Part shown: positions 8,692 to 16,702 of the stretch, piece after piece | Layout: the number at the start of each line of letters is the position of its first letter | Position numbering within the stretch: the stretch's first letter is position 1 | Assembly (NCBI GenBank): GCA_965530755.1 | Contig: CBESNA010000005.1 | Span: 74,525-138,524, forward strand | Length of the DNA stretch: 64,000 bases | Reading direction: 5' to 3' | Origin: SZUA-35 sp965530755 | GTDB lineage: Bacteria > Actinomycetota > Acidimicrobiia > Acidimicrobiales > SZUA-35 | Made by a program: the position numbers and the translations under genes | The notes under the pieces: model-generated | Databases searched by the model: none | Seen by the model: the letters and a program-made list of their open reading frames with translations, nothing else | What the model was told of the DNA's origin: nothing

Positions 8692-11600
8692 CCCTGCGAG
8701 AAGCCGTTTGATGTCAGGGCATCACGGAGCGCAGGCTGCTCTGCCGGCGGAACCCCGTTGATCTTCTGGATCTCGATCTTCTTCAGTTGCTTGCGATGAA
8801 CGAGCGACGCCAACATGGGCACCCACGAAGCCTCTTCCTCGCCGGCAGGGAACACCGTGAGACTCCGTCCACCACGTTCGAGGAAAGCCAGCGGATGACC
8901 ATCGCGGAGCACGACGTAGGCCCCGACGGCTCGGCTCGGGCGCCCCTCCACCTCTGGCCACGGGAGCGACGCTCCGTATGGCTGGGCCGGGTCGGATGCC
9001 GCGAGCACCATCGGCGGCTCGAGCTCGTCCGATGATCCGGTTCGCCGCTCGTCCCGCAGACGGTCGACGGCACCCGGCAGCGCGAACTGTGCAGCGCCGA
9101 GCCCGGTGACGAAGTAGCCGCGTCGCACCTGACCTCGCTCCTCCATCTCCTTCAGCAACTGATAGACACCCGCGAAACCGCCCTCGGCGCCTTCGGCCAA
9201 CGCCATCTCGCGGGTGAGGACGCCGTAGCGCTCCAGGAGCTGGAGGGCCTGCGTGTGCCGAGCCTCGGTCGGTGTCACCGCCGGAAGTCGGAGCGGTGCG
9301 ACCAGCGACCAGCGACCGGTCGCCGACGGCGGACCGAGGCGGGACAATTGGCGCATGTTCGGTCGTTGGGCCCGGCCGCTGCGTCCACCGCGGCCAGACG
9401 GTTTCTTGGGTCCGCCCCCACCGACCATCGATCGCAGGGGCGTCAGCGAATCGTTCGTGACCTCACCGGCCCACACGAGGTCCCACAGCGTCGTCAGCAC
9501 AGCGGTGTCGCCGTAGTCATGACCGGCTGCCTGGGCCGCCTCGACCAGATCGGACCAGAACACCGCACCGCGAGCGGCAAGACAAGCCCGGAGCGCGTCG
9601 TGCATCTCGCCCTCGACCGGGTCGGCCGGTTCGGGAACCAGCGACGGAACCTGGTCGCGCCACACCAGCCGAATGCGGCCGTCGGCGGCGCCGAGCGAAC
9701 CGGCGCCGACCCACACCACCTCTCCGGCAGTGAGCAGCGTGTCGAGATCGGCTCGGGAATAGTCGGGAACCCGAGCCGGGAGGATGTCCGTCTCGAGTGA
9801 GGACGCCGGCAACGTCGCGCCCTGGAGCGTCGTGAGCACCTGGGCCAAGCCGTCGAGCCCGCGAGTTCGTGAACCGACGTGCTGCCATTCCGGCAGGAAG
9901 CGGGCGAGGACATCTTGTTCGACCGGTTCGACCTCCTTGCGAAGCGCGGCGAGCGACCGGCGACGGAGGACCCTGAGCACGTCGTTGTGACACCACTCGC
10001 GCTGGATTCCGTCCGGCCTGAACTCGCCTCGAACGATGCGCCCCTGTCGCTCGAGCTCCTTGAGGCCGACCTCGACCCGTTCGCCTTCGACGCCGTAGCG
10101 CTCGCCCACCTCCTGGGTGAGGAAGGGGCCGTGGGACTTGGCGTACCGGCTGAGCAGATCACCGAAGGGGTCGTCGACGGAGTCGGTGAAGGCCTGAGGT
10201 AGACCTTGCGGCAGTGCGACACCGAGGGCGTCGCGGAGGCGTGACGCGTCTTCTGCCGCTGCGAGACGGTGTTCGCCCCCGACGGCCACCTCGATGATCC
10301 GGCGATCGTCGCCGAGGCGGGACACGAGAGACTCGGCGGTCTCCCCAGCTGCATCCTCGTCGACCCGGGCCTCGATCTCGCCGAGCGTGAGCGGGCCGAG
10401 CCATCGCAAGAGGTCCTCGACATGATCGATCGAGCGAGCCTTCCACTTGGGGTCGAGACGTTGGAGTTCGGCCTCGAGCGAGGCCAAGACGTCAGCGTCG
10501 AGCAGCTCCCGCAACTCTTCGGCTCCGAGGAGGTCCCGCAGCAGTTCCCGGTCGAGCGACAGCGCCGCCGCTCGTCGTTCGGCAAGCGGTGCGTCACCGG
10601 CGTACATGTACTGCGCGATCCAGCCGAACAGCAGCGACGACGCCATCGGCGAGGCGGTGTCCGTGTCAACCGAAACCACCTTGATCTTGCGACTCCTGAG
10701 CTCGGTGAGCACCTGACGAAGTGCAGGGACGTCGAAGACGTCGTTCAGGCACTCGCGCGTTGTCTCGAGCAGGATCGGGAAGCTCGGATACTTCGATGCG
10801 ACGCCGAGCAGATCGGCGGCCTTCTGCCGTTGCTGCCACAGCGGGGTCCGCCGGTCCGGGCGGAGTCGTGGAAGGAGCAGAGCCCGGGCCGCACATTCGC
10901 GGAACCGGGCCGCGAACATCGCCGAGTTCGGAAGTTGCGCCACCAGCAACTCGTCGAGGTCGTCAGGGTCGACCAGGAGCTCGTCGATCGGGAGGCGATC
11001 GACGGCCTCCGGCAGCCGGACGACGATCCCGTCATCGCTCCACATCAGCTCGACGTCCCAGCCGAGCTCCTCGGCCAGCCGATGCTGGAGCGCCATGCCC
11101 CACGGCGCATGCACTTGGGCGCCGAAGGGACTGAGAACGCACACTCGCCAGTCGCCGATCTCGTCACGGAATCGCTCGACGACAATGGTTCGATCGCTGG
11201 GCACGACACCGGTGGCCTCGCGCTGCTCGTCCAGATACTGGACCAGGTTCTGAGCCGCCAGCCTGTCGAGACCGTTGTCACGACCGAGCCGCTCGAGAGC
11301 CTCCTCTCTGGGGAGCTCGGCGATCTCCCGCATGAATGCACCCATCGCCCTGCCGAGTTCGAGCGGCCGGCCCGGCCCATCACCGTGCCAGAACGGCATC
11401 TTGCCCGGCTGGCCCGGCGCCGGCGTGACCACGACCCGCTCATGCGTGATGTCCTCGATACGCCACGTACTGGCCCCGAGCAGGAAGGTCTCCCCTGCCC
11501 TGCTCTCGTACACCATCTCCTCGTCGAGCTCGCCGACCCGGGTGCCATCGGGGAGGAAGACGCCGTACAGACCGCGGTCGGGGATCGTGCCACCGCTGGT

Positions 11601-13208
11601 GACGGCGAGGCGCTGTGCGCCGGGCCGCCCTCGTACGACGCCCTCCACCCGGTCCCAGTTCAGGCGCGGCCGCAGCTCGCTGAACTCGTCTGAGGGATAA
11701 CGCCCCGCCAAGAGGTCGAGGACGTTCGTGAACGCCTCATCAGACAACTCGGCGAAGTTCGCAGCACCCCGCATGAGGGAGAGGAGATCATCGACGGCCC
11801 AGTCGTCGAGTGCACACGCGGCAACGATCTGCTGGGCGAGGACATCGAGCGGGTTCCGGGGATAACGGGTGGACTCGATCAGTCCGGCCTGCATTCGTTC
11901 GACCACGATTGCGGCCTCGACGAGGTCGGAGCGATGCTTCGGGAAGAACTTGCCGACGCTCGGCGCCCCGACCTGGTGACCGGCGCGACCGACCCGCTGT
12001 AAGCCTCGACTCACGGCTCCGGGCGACTCGACCTGCACCACGAGATCGACCGCTCCCATGTCGATGCCGAGCTCGAGCGATGACGTGGCAACGAGGCCCT
12101 TCAGCGTTCCCCGCTTCAACTCGTCCTCGATCAGGAGGCGCTGCTCGCGGCTCAGGGATCCGTGGTGCGCCTTCACCAGTTCCTTGCCCGATTCCGGCGA
12201 CCGACCCTCGGCCTCGGCCGAACGATTCTCACCCTCGAGGGCCAGCTCGTTGAGTCTGGTCGCCAGGCGCTCGGCCAACCGCCGAGCATTCACGAAGACG
12301 ATCGTGCTGCGATGCTGCTCGATCAGTTCGAGCAGTCTCGGGTGCATCGACGGCCAGATGCTGCGCCGGACGGGGCCGTCGGGGGCGGGGCCCGACATCG
12401 ACTCCTCGGCGACGACCTCTCCCAGCCGACCCATGTCCTCCACGGGCACGATCACTTCGACATCGAGCGGCTTGCGTACGCCGGCGTCGACGATCGTGAC
12501 CGGTCTCGCTGACCGATCGGCGTCGTAGCCGCCGAGGAACCGGGCGATCTCCTCCAGCGGACGCTGGGTCGCCGACAGCCCGATGCGCTGGGGAGGGCGA
12601 TCGGTGACCCGCTCCAGCCGTTCCAGGGTGAGGGCCATGTGTGCCCCCCGCTTCGTGGCGGCGAGCGCGTGGATCTCGTCGATGATGACGGTCTCGACAC
12701 CGGCGAGCGTCTCGCGCACTCGAGACGTGAGCATCAGGTACAGCGACTCCGGCGTGGTGATGAGGAGGTCGGGAGGCTCCTTCGCCAACTGCCTCCGTTC
12801 TTGCTGGCTGGTGTCACCCGTGCGAATGGCGACGTTCGGCTCGTAGAAGGACGAGCCGAGACGCTCTGCAGCCAGGCGTATGCCCTGCAACGGCCCCCGT
12901 AGGTTCTTCTCGATGTCGACGGCCAGAGCCCGCAGCGGCGAGATGTAGAGGATGCGCGTGCGGTGGTTCTTGTCCTCGGGCGGCGGCTTGCTGGTGACCT
13001 CGTTGAGCCCCCAGAAGAATGCCGAGAGGGTCTTGCCAGACCCGGTCGGCGCAAGGATCAGGGTGTGGTCACCGGCAGCGATGGGCGGCCAACCCTTGGC
13101 CTGGGGTGGTGTTGGTTCGGCGAACGTCGTTCGGAACCACTCCGCGGCGGGCGCGCTGAACCCGTCGAGCACGGGATGGTTGCGTTCCGGCTGCTTCGTG
13201 CCTGCCAC
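8667..13208 (-). CDS. lhr: Lhr-type superfamily 2 ATP-dependent helicase
   Basis: A 1,513-residue protein, full length for the large helicase-related proteins of actinobacteria. Motif I APTGSGKT is at 53-60, the DEIH box at 177-180, SATQRP is motif III, and the second RecA domain has LVATSSLELGIDMGAVDLV and QRVGRAGH. The Lhr winged-helix/associated domain and the long C-terminal domain follow. Mycobacterial Lhr is a 3'-5' DNA translocase in the mitomycin-C-induced DNA damage response. Two GTG codons compete for the start; 13208 has TACGGT exactly six bases upstream, the spacing seen at other leaderless genes here, so it was chosen over 13214. Confidence 0.93.
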   Translation of the reverse strand: MAGTKQPERNHPVLDGFSAPAAEWFRTTFAEPTPPQAKGWPPIAAGDHTLILAPTGSGKTLSAFFWGLNEVTSKPPPEDKNHRTRILYISPLRALAVDIEKNLRGPLQGIRLAAERLGSSFYEPNVAIRTGDTSQQERRQLAKEPPDLLITTPESLYLMLTSRVRETLAGVETVIIDEIHALAATKRGAHMALTLERLERVTDRPPQRIGLSATQRPLEEIARFLGGYDADRSARPVTIVDAGVRKPLDVEVIVPVEDMGRLGEVVAEESMSGPAPDGPVRRSIWPSMHPRLLELIEQHRSTIVFVNARRLAERLATRLNELALEGENRSAEAEGRSPESGKELVKAHHGSLSREQRLLIEDELKRGTLKGLVATSSLELGIDMGAVDLVVQVESPGAVSRGLQRVGRAGHQVGAPSVGKFFPKHRSDLVEAAIVVERMQAGLIESTRYPRNPLDVLAQQIVAACALDDWAVDDLLSLMRGAANFAELSDEAFTNVLDLLAGRYPSDEFSELRPRLNWDRVEGVVRGRPGAQRLAVTSGGTIPDRGLYGVFLPDGTRVGELDEEMVYESRAGETFLLGASTWRIEDITHERVVVTPAPGQPGKMPFWHGDGPGRPLELGRAMGAFMREIAELPREEALERLGRDNGLDRLAAQNLVQYLDEQREATGVVPSDRTIVVERFRDEIGDWRVCVLSPFGAQVHAPWGMALQHRLAEELGWDVELMWSDDGIVVRLPEAVDRLPIDELLVDPDDLDELLVAQLPNSAMFAARFRECAARALLLPRLRPDRRTPLWQQRQKAADLLGVASKYPSFPILLETTRECLNDVFDVPALRQVLTELRSRKIKVVSVDTDTASPMASSLLFGWIAQYMYAGDAPLAERRAAALSLDRELLRDLLGAEELRELLDADVLASLEAELQRLDPKWKARSIDHVEDLLRWLGPLTLGEIEARVDEDAAGETAESLVSRLGDDRRIIEVAVGGEHRLAAAEDASRLRDALGVALPQGLPQAFTDSVDDPFGDLLSRYAKSHGPFLTQEVGERYGVEGERVEVGLKELERQGRIVRGEFRPDGIQREWCHNDVLRVLRRRSLAALRKEVEPVEQDVLARFLPEWQHVGSRTRGLDGLAQVLTTLQGATLPASSLETDILPARVPDYSRADLDTLLTAGEVVWVGAGSLGAADGRIRLVWRDQVPSLVPEPADPVEGEMHDALRACLAARGAVFWSDLVEAAQAAGHDYGDTAVLTTLWDLVWAGEVTNDSLTPLRSMVGGGGPKKPSGRGGRSGRAQRPNMRQLSRLGPPSATGRWSLVAPLRLPAVTPTEARHTQALQLLERYGVLTREMALAEGAEGGFAGVYQLLKEMEERGQVRRGYFVTGLGAAQFALPGAVDRLRDERRTGSSDELEPPMVLAASDPAQPYGASLPWPEVEGRPSRAVGAYVVLRDGHPLAFLERGGRSLTVFPAGEEEASWVPMLASLVHRKQLKKIEIQKINGVPPAEQPALRDALTSNGFSQGYKGPTLR

Positions 13209-13250
13209 CGGCACACCGTACCCAGGCGGTCTGACAGCAAACCGATCGGG

Positions 13251-13736
13251 TCAGCCCGTGACGTCGGCCGAGGTGTCTCCGAGCAGGTAACGCGGACCGT
13301 CGCCGAGTTCGGCAGCGCCATCGTCCGGGTTCCAGATCGCACACCGGGCCAGCGACAAGCAGCCGCAACCGATGCAACCGCCCAACGTGTCCCGCAGCTG
13401 TGTCAGCTCGGCGATGCGCCGATCGATGTCGACCCCGAACTCGGTGGCGAGCGCTGCCCAGTCCCCGGCGTTGGGGGTACGCCCAGACGGGAGGGCTGCG
13501 AGCTGGGTCTCGATCTCATCGAGCGAGTATCCGAGGCGCTGGCAGATGCGGATGAAGGAGATTCGCCTGATCACCGATCGAGCGAACCGTCGGTGCCCGG
13601 AAGGTGCTCGCTCGGATGCGATCAACCCATGATCGGCGTAGAAGCGCACCGCGCTGACGGCGAGCCCCGTGCGATCGGCCACCGCCCCGATCGTCATCAG
13701 CTCAGCGCCACGTCCCGTCACCTCGAACAGTCCCAT
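13251..13736 (-). CDS. soxR: SoxR, redox-sensitive MerR-family transcriptional activator
   Basis: A MerR-family regulator with the SoxR [2Fe-2S] signature C-x2-C-x-C-x5-C (CIGCGCLSLARC) near the C-terminus, after a MerR helix-turn-helix (TIGAVADRTGLAVSAVRFY) and a dimerisation helix. In actinobacteria SoxR senses redox-active compounds and activates a few genes such as oxidoreductases, monooxygenases and efflux pumps. A good SoxR box lies in the divergent intergenic region. The start is uncertain: ATGs at 13751 and 13736 lie in a 15-bp repeat encoding MGLFE, and ATG 13697 begins directly at the DNA-binding domain. None has a clear ribosome site. Confidence 0.9.
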   Translation of the reverse strand: MGLFEVTGRGAELMTIGAVADRTGLAVSAVRFYADHGLIASERAPSGHRRFARSVIRRISFIRICQRLGYSLDEIETQLAALPSGRTPNAGDWAALATEFGVDIDRRIAELTQLRDTLGGCIGCGCLSLARCAIWNPDDGAAELGDGPRYLLGDTSADVTG

Positions 13737-13766
13737 CTCGAACAGTCCCATCTCGAACAGGCGAAT
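13722..13766. repeat. three tandem 15-bp units at the 5' end of soxR
   Basis: The unit CTCGAACAGTCCCAT occurs exactly at 13722-13736 and 13737-13751, with a diverged third unit at 13752-13766. On the minus strand each exact unit reads ATG GGA CTG TTC GAG, so every copy supplies an in-frame ATG for soxR. Copy-number change would keep the frame and only change the number of MGLFE pentapeptides. Confidence 0.8.
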
Positions 13767-13779
13767 CTCGAGAAATCCC

Positions 13780-13810
13780 TTGATCTCAACATTGGTTGAG
13801 ATAGTAGAAC
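13780..13810 (+). promoter_or_regulatory. SoxR box within a 19-bp-spaced promoter
   Basis: ATCTCAAC-ATTG-GTTGAGAT (13783-13802) is a perfect inverted repeat matching the SoxR consensus CCTCAAN(6)TTGAGG at its core. It sits between TTGATC (13780-13785) and TAGAAC (13805-13810), separated by 19 bases, the overlong spacer typical of MerR-family promoters. The downstream ATG is six bases after the -10, so the activated message would be leaderless. The box also lies in front of soxR, allowing autoregulation. Confidence 0.82.
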
Positions 13811-13816
13811 GGACAC

Positions 13817-14206
13817 ATGACCTCAACAACAGGAACTCTCGAACACGTCAACCTCACGGTCAGCGATCCGGAGCGGACGGCCGCCATGCTCGTCGATCTC
13901 TTCGACTGGCATGTGCGATGGAAGGGCGGATCGATCCACGACGGCCACACGATCCACGTCGGCACCGACATCGATTATCTGGCGCTCTACACGATGCCGG
14001 GCTCCGCGGTCGGTCTCGTCGACTCCTATCGGCAGGTCGCAGGGCTCAATCACATCGCGATCGTGGTCGACGACCTCGATGCGCTCGAGGACCGAGTCGT
14101 CGCCGCCGGCTTCGTGCCGACCAACCATGCCGACTACGAACCGGGCCGCCGTTTCTACTTCCGGGACCACGACAACGTGGAGTACGAGATCGTCTCATAC
14201 GCCTGA
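13817..14206 (+). CDS. glyoxalase/bleomycin-resistance (VOC) family protein
   Basis: A 129-residue vicinal-oxygen-chelate fold protein made of two beta-alpha-beta-beta-beta modules. Conserved metal-type ligands are visible at LEHVNLTV (His near residue 10), LNHIAIVV (His in the second module) and VEYEIVSY (Glu near the end). It is transcribed away from soxR behind the SoxR box, so it is probably the direct SoxR target and may detoxify a redox-active or electrophilic small molecule. Whether it is a lyase, dioxygenase or binding protein cannot be decided. ATG 13817 fits a leaderless start. Confidence 0.85.
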   Translation: MTSTTGTLEHVNLTVSDPERTAAMLVDLFDWHVRWKGGSIHDGHTIHVGTDIDYLALYTMPGSAVGLVDSYRQVAGLNHIAIVVDDLDALEDRVVAAGFVPTNHADYEPGRRFYFRDHDNVEYEIVSYA

Positions 14207-14304
14207 CCGTCCGATATTCGCTGGACCGAATCTCAGGTTCTGCGTATCGTCATCTTCGTCCGATGCGGATGCACCGCTCGACGAACCAGAAAGGAGGGCC
14301 CACC

Positions 14305-14412
14305 ATGCTGATTCCCATTCTGCAGCTTCCAAATTTGCAGGCGATCGACATCGCTCAGACCCGTGAACAACTCACGACCGTCCCGGCCCTCCTCGATCGC
14401 TGCCGGGGCTGA
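14305..14412 (+). CDS. 35-aa ORF with strong RBS (possible leader peptide or small protein)
   Basis: ATG 14305 is preceded by AAAGGAGG (14290-14297), one of the best ribosome sites in the window, and the ORF runs 35 codons to TGA at 14412. The product starts MLIPILQLPNLQAIDIAQ and is hydrophobic at its N-terminus; I do not recognise it. A set of overlapping stem-loops begins 25 bases after the stop, and another small ORF starts at 14552. It may be a regulatory leader peptide or a genuine small protein. The strong ribosome site is the main evidence for translation. Confidence 0.5.
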   Translation: MLIPILQLPNLQAIDIAQTREQLTTVPALLDRCRG

Positions 14413-14436
14413 CCAAACCAATCGTCACCCCAAACT

Positions 14437-14524
14437 GAGCGCGACCCGAACCCTGTTCTGACCGGTCGCGCTCGCACGCCCCGAGCGCGACCGGACGCGT
14501 CACGAGCCGCAGTGACCGGTCGCG
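14437..14524 (+). promoter_or_regulatory. four alternately complementary segments (attenuator-like or REP-like)
   Basis: Four segments alternate in sense: A GAGCGCGACC (14437-14446), B CCGGTCGCGCTC (14462-14473), C GAGCGCGACCGG (14483-14494) and D CCGGTCGCGC (14515-14524). B pairs perfectly with C over 12 bp around a 9-base loop. A can instead pair with B over 10 bp, and C with D over 10 bp. A:B plus C:D therefore excludes B:C, the logic of an attenuator. No T-run follows B:C, so repeat-element origin is equally possible. Confidence 0.55.
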
Positions 14525-14551
14525 CCCCCACTTCAGCGAGAGAAGCGAACC

Positions 14552-14773
14552 ATGCACCCTGTACCCGACTACCAACACGTCCAACTCATGCACGACCAGC
14601 GTCGACAGGAAGCACAACGTCGACGCACCGCCGGCCAACTCCGCAACGAGGCGCGCCAAGCGGCGCTCACCCGACCGGAGACGGCGGATCACCACCGACC
14701 GTCATTGCTGGACGCACTCAGCACACGATTGCGTGCGCTCAGCCCGAGACCGCGGCGAGCACGAGCGCAGTGA
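14552..14773 (+). CDS. small arginine-rich hypothetical protein
   Basis: A 73-codon ORF encoding a basic, glutamine- and arginine-rich protein (MHPVPDYQHVQLMHDQRRQE at the start, LRALSPRPRRARAQ at the end). I do not recognise a family. There is only a weak purine-rich stretch (GAGAGAAG) upstream. It lies between the alternating stem-loops and a strong terminator-like hairpin, which suggests it is the last gene of a short transcript that could begin before the 35-codon ORF. Confidence 0.5.
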   Translation: MHPVPDYQHVQLMHDQRRQEAQRRRTAGQLRNEARQAALTRPETADHHRPSLLDALSTRLRALSPRPRRARAQ

Positions 14774-14826
14774 TCGGCACGATGACGGACAACACGAATA
14801 CCCGATCACAGGATCGGCCTCATGAC

Positions 14827-14852
14827 CGCCGGGGAACGTTGGTTCCCCGGCG
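14827..14852 (+). terminator. GC-rich hairpin, probable terminator
   Basis: CGCCGGGGAAC (14827-14837) and GTTCCCCGGCG (14842-14852) form a perfect 11-bp stem with a GTTG loop, followed by TTCTGGGT. It separates the small-ORF region from the oxidoreductase gene, whose own -10-like TAGGCT lies at 14877-14882. The lack of a clean T-run is usual for actinobacterial terminators. Confidence 0.65.
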
Positions 14853-14890
14853 TTCTGGGTGGTAGCGCCTGACCATTAGGCTCGACCCCC

Positions 14891-15823
14891 ATGACCAAGC
14901 CCTTCCGATTCGGTGTCCAGGCCAAGACGGCGACTTCGCGTTCCGAGTGGATCGAGCTGGCCAAGAAGACCGAGGACCTCGGATACGCCACCCTCACCAT
15001 TCCGGACCACTTCGACGGACAACTGGCGCCGACCCTGGCTCTCCAGGCCGCGGCCGATGCCACCGAAACACTCCGGGTGGGCGCCCTCGTCTGGTGCAAC
15101 GACTACCGCCACCCGGTCGTGTTCGGAAGCGAGATGGCAACGCTCGACCTCCTCTCCGATGGACGTCTCGAGCTGGGCATCGGGGCCGGTTGGATGAAGT
15201 CGGACTACGACGCAGCCGGCATGACCTATGACCGGCCCGGCGTCCGGATCGACCGCATGATCGAGTCCGTGCAGATCCTGAAGGGGCTCTTCGGTGACGG
15301 CCCGTTCTCCTTCGAAGGCGAGCACTACACGATCACCGATCTCGATCTTCATCCCAAGCCACTGCAGAAGCCGCACCCGCCGTTCTTGATGGGCGGAGGA
15401 GGCCCGCGCTTCTTGCGTCTGGCCGGCAAACATGCCGACATCGTCGGCGTCAATCCCAACCTCCATGCCGGCGTGATCGATGCCAACACCGCCAGCGACG
15501 CCACGGCGGCCAAGTACGCCGAGAAACTCTCCTGGGTCAAGGATGGTGCCGGCGAACGCTTCGATGACATCGAGCTGAACGTTCGAGTCTTCGTCGTGAT
15601 GTTCACAGACGACCGCAACGGCACTGCTGAGATGCTGGCACCGGGGATGGGGATGTCAGCAAACGACGCTCTCGAATCGCCGTTGGCACTCGTCGGCGAT
15701 CCAGCCTCGATGATCGATGACCTCGTTGCTCGCCGTGAGACCTACGGCTTCAGCTACGTCGGTGTCGGACCGGCCGAAATGGAACAGTTCGCACCAGTCG
15801 TCGCCCAATTGGCCGGGAACTGA
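14891..15823 (+). CDS. LLM class F420-dependent oxidoreductase (TIGR03621-like)
   Basis: A 310-residue luciferase-like TIM-barrel oxidoreductase. The start MTKPFRFGVQAKTATSRSEW, the strand ending in TIPDHFDGQLAPTLALQ, and ELGIGAGWMKSDYDAAG are typical of the F420-dependent MSMEG_2516-like family. F420 rather than FMN is inferred from the subfamily, not shown directly. The gene stands alone between the hairpin at 14827 and the TIGR02611 gene. A TAGGCT hexamer ends eight bases before the ATG and no ribosome site is visible. Confidence 0.87.
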   Translation: MTKPFRFGVQAKTATSRSEWIELAKKTEDLGYATLTIPDHFDGQLAPTLALQAAADATETLRVGALVWCNDYRHPVVFGSEMATLDLLSDGRLELGIGAGWMKSDYDAAGMTYDRPGVRIDRMIESVQILKGLFGDGPFSFEGEHYTITDLDLHPKPLQKPHPPFLMGGGGPRFLRLAGKHADIVGVNPNLHAGVIDANTASDATAAKYAEKLSWVKDGAGERFDDIELNVRVFVVMFTDDRNGTAEMLAPGMGMSANDALESPLALVGDPASMIDDLVARRETYGFSYVGVGPAEMEQFAPVVAQLAGN

Positions 15824-15850
15824 ACCAGCGCCGCGAACGCTGACGACCCA

Positions 15851-16651
15851 ATGCCTTCCTCCGCGAACCCAGACCCAGGCGAAAACCACCACGACGGCCT
15901 CCTCGAGCGCTTCGACGACTTCAAGGACCGCGTCGAGGACGCTGCCATCCGTGCCGAGTACGAGACTGGCGGACGAGAGACCTCGGACGAAGAGGCCAAG
16001 GCCCATGCTCTCGTGCGCGCCGCACGCATGACGCTCGGCTTCGTCGTCACGATCGTCGGTATCGCCGCCCTGCCGTTGCCCGGTCCTGGTTGGCTGATCA
16101 TCGCCGGAGGACTCACGATTCTCTCGAAGGACGTCGCCTGGGCCGAGCGGCTGCTCCGCTACATCCGCAAGCGGGTCCCCGGGATTCCCGAGGACGGAAA
16201 GATCCCGCGCTCGTCGCTGGTGACGATGGCCGTCATGACCCTCGCCTTCGTCGCGGCGTCCATGTGGTGGACCTTCAGTCGCGGATCGGACGAGATCCAG
16301 GCGGGTGAGTACCTCGTGGTCGAGATCACCGAGCCCGTTGCGGTCACCGATCCAGGAATCAACGTGTTTCTCTCGGAGTCGGGCGCGATCAACGTGTTCG
16401 AGCCGCCATGCGAACCGGTGATGATCGCCGTGGTGGAGCGGTCCAAGACCGAATACGTGTTGGGCGAGCTCGAAGATGCCAACTGGACCTGCGGGGACAG
16501 TCGCCTGGTCAAGAACCTGAGTGGGTCCACGCTGGAGTTGGGCTACTCGACCGATGGCATCGTGAACTGGTTCTTTGCCGACGACGAACTCTCGTCGATC
16601 GAGGTCACGAGCGACGAGGGCACCTTCCGCGCCGAGGTCACCCGGCGTTGA
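15851..16651 (+). CDS. TIGR02611 family membrane protein with a C-terminal extracytoplasmic domain
   Basis: A 266-residue protein. After an acidic N-terminal region, residues about 58-115 carry the hallmark PGPGWLIIAGGLTILSKD followed by WAERLLRYIRKR, the signature of the TIGR02611 (PGPGW) transmembrane family, with one or two membrane segments. A further transmembrane helix (MAVMTLAFVAASMWWTF) leads into about 120 residues of mostly beta sequence containing two cysteines (PPCEP and WTCGD), probably outside the cell. The family has no assigned function; the C-terminal domain is an addition I cannot place. Confidence 0.75.
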   Translation: MPSSANPDPGENHHDGLLERFDDFKDRVEDAAIRAEYETGGRETSDEEAKAHALVRAARMTLGFVVTIVGIAALPLPGPGWLIIAGGLTILSKDVAWAERLLRYIRKRVPGIPEDGKIPRSSLVTMAVMTLAFVAASMWWTFSRGSDEIQAGEYLVVEITEPVAVTDPGINVFLSESGAINVFEPPCEPVMIAVVERSKTEYVLGELEDANWTCGDSRLVKNLSGSTLELGYSTDGIVNWFFADDELSSIEVTSDEGTFRAEVTRR

Positions 16652-16702
16652 CGCAGGCTGCCGCCTGCTCACGCCTGCGAGCAGTGGGCCGATCCTTCTC
16701 CG

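Noticed and set aside
10269..11693. Long plus-strand frame inside lhr
   Set aside because: It is antisense to conserved helicase sequence and has shadow-like composition.
14437..14524. CRISPR array
   Set aside because: The repeated 10-12 base segments alternate in orientation and have irregular short spacing; there are no spacers of constant length and no cas genes.
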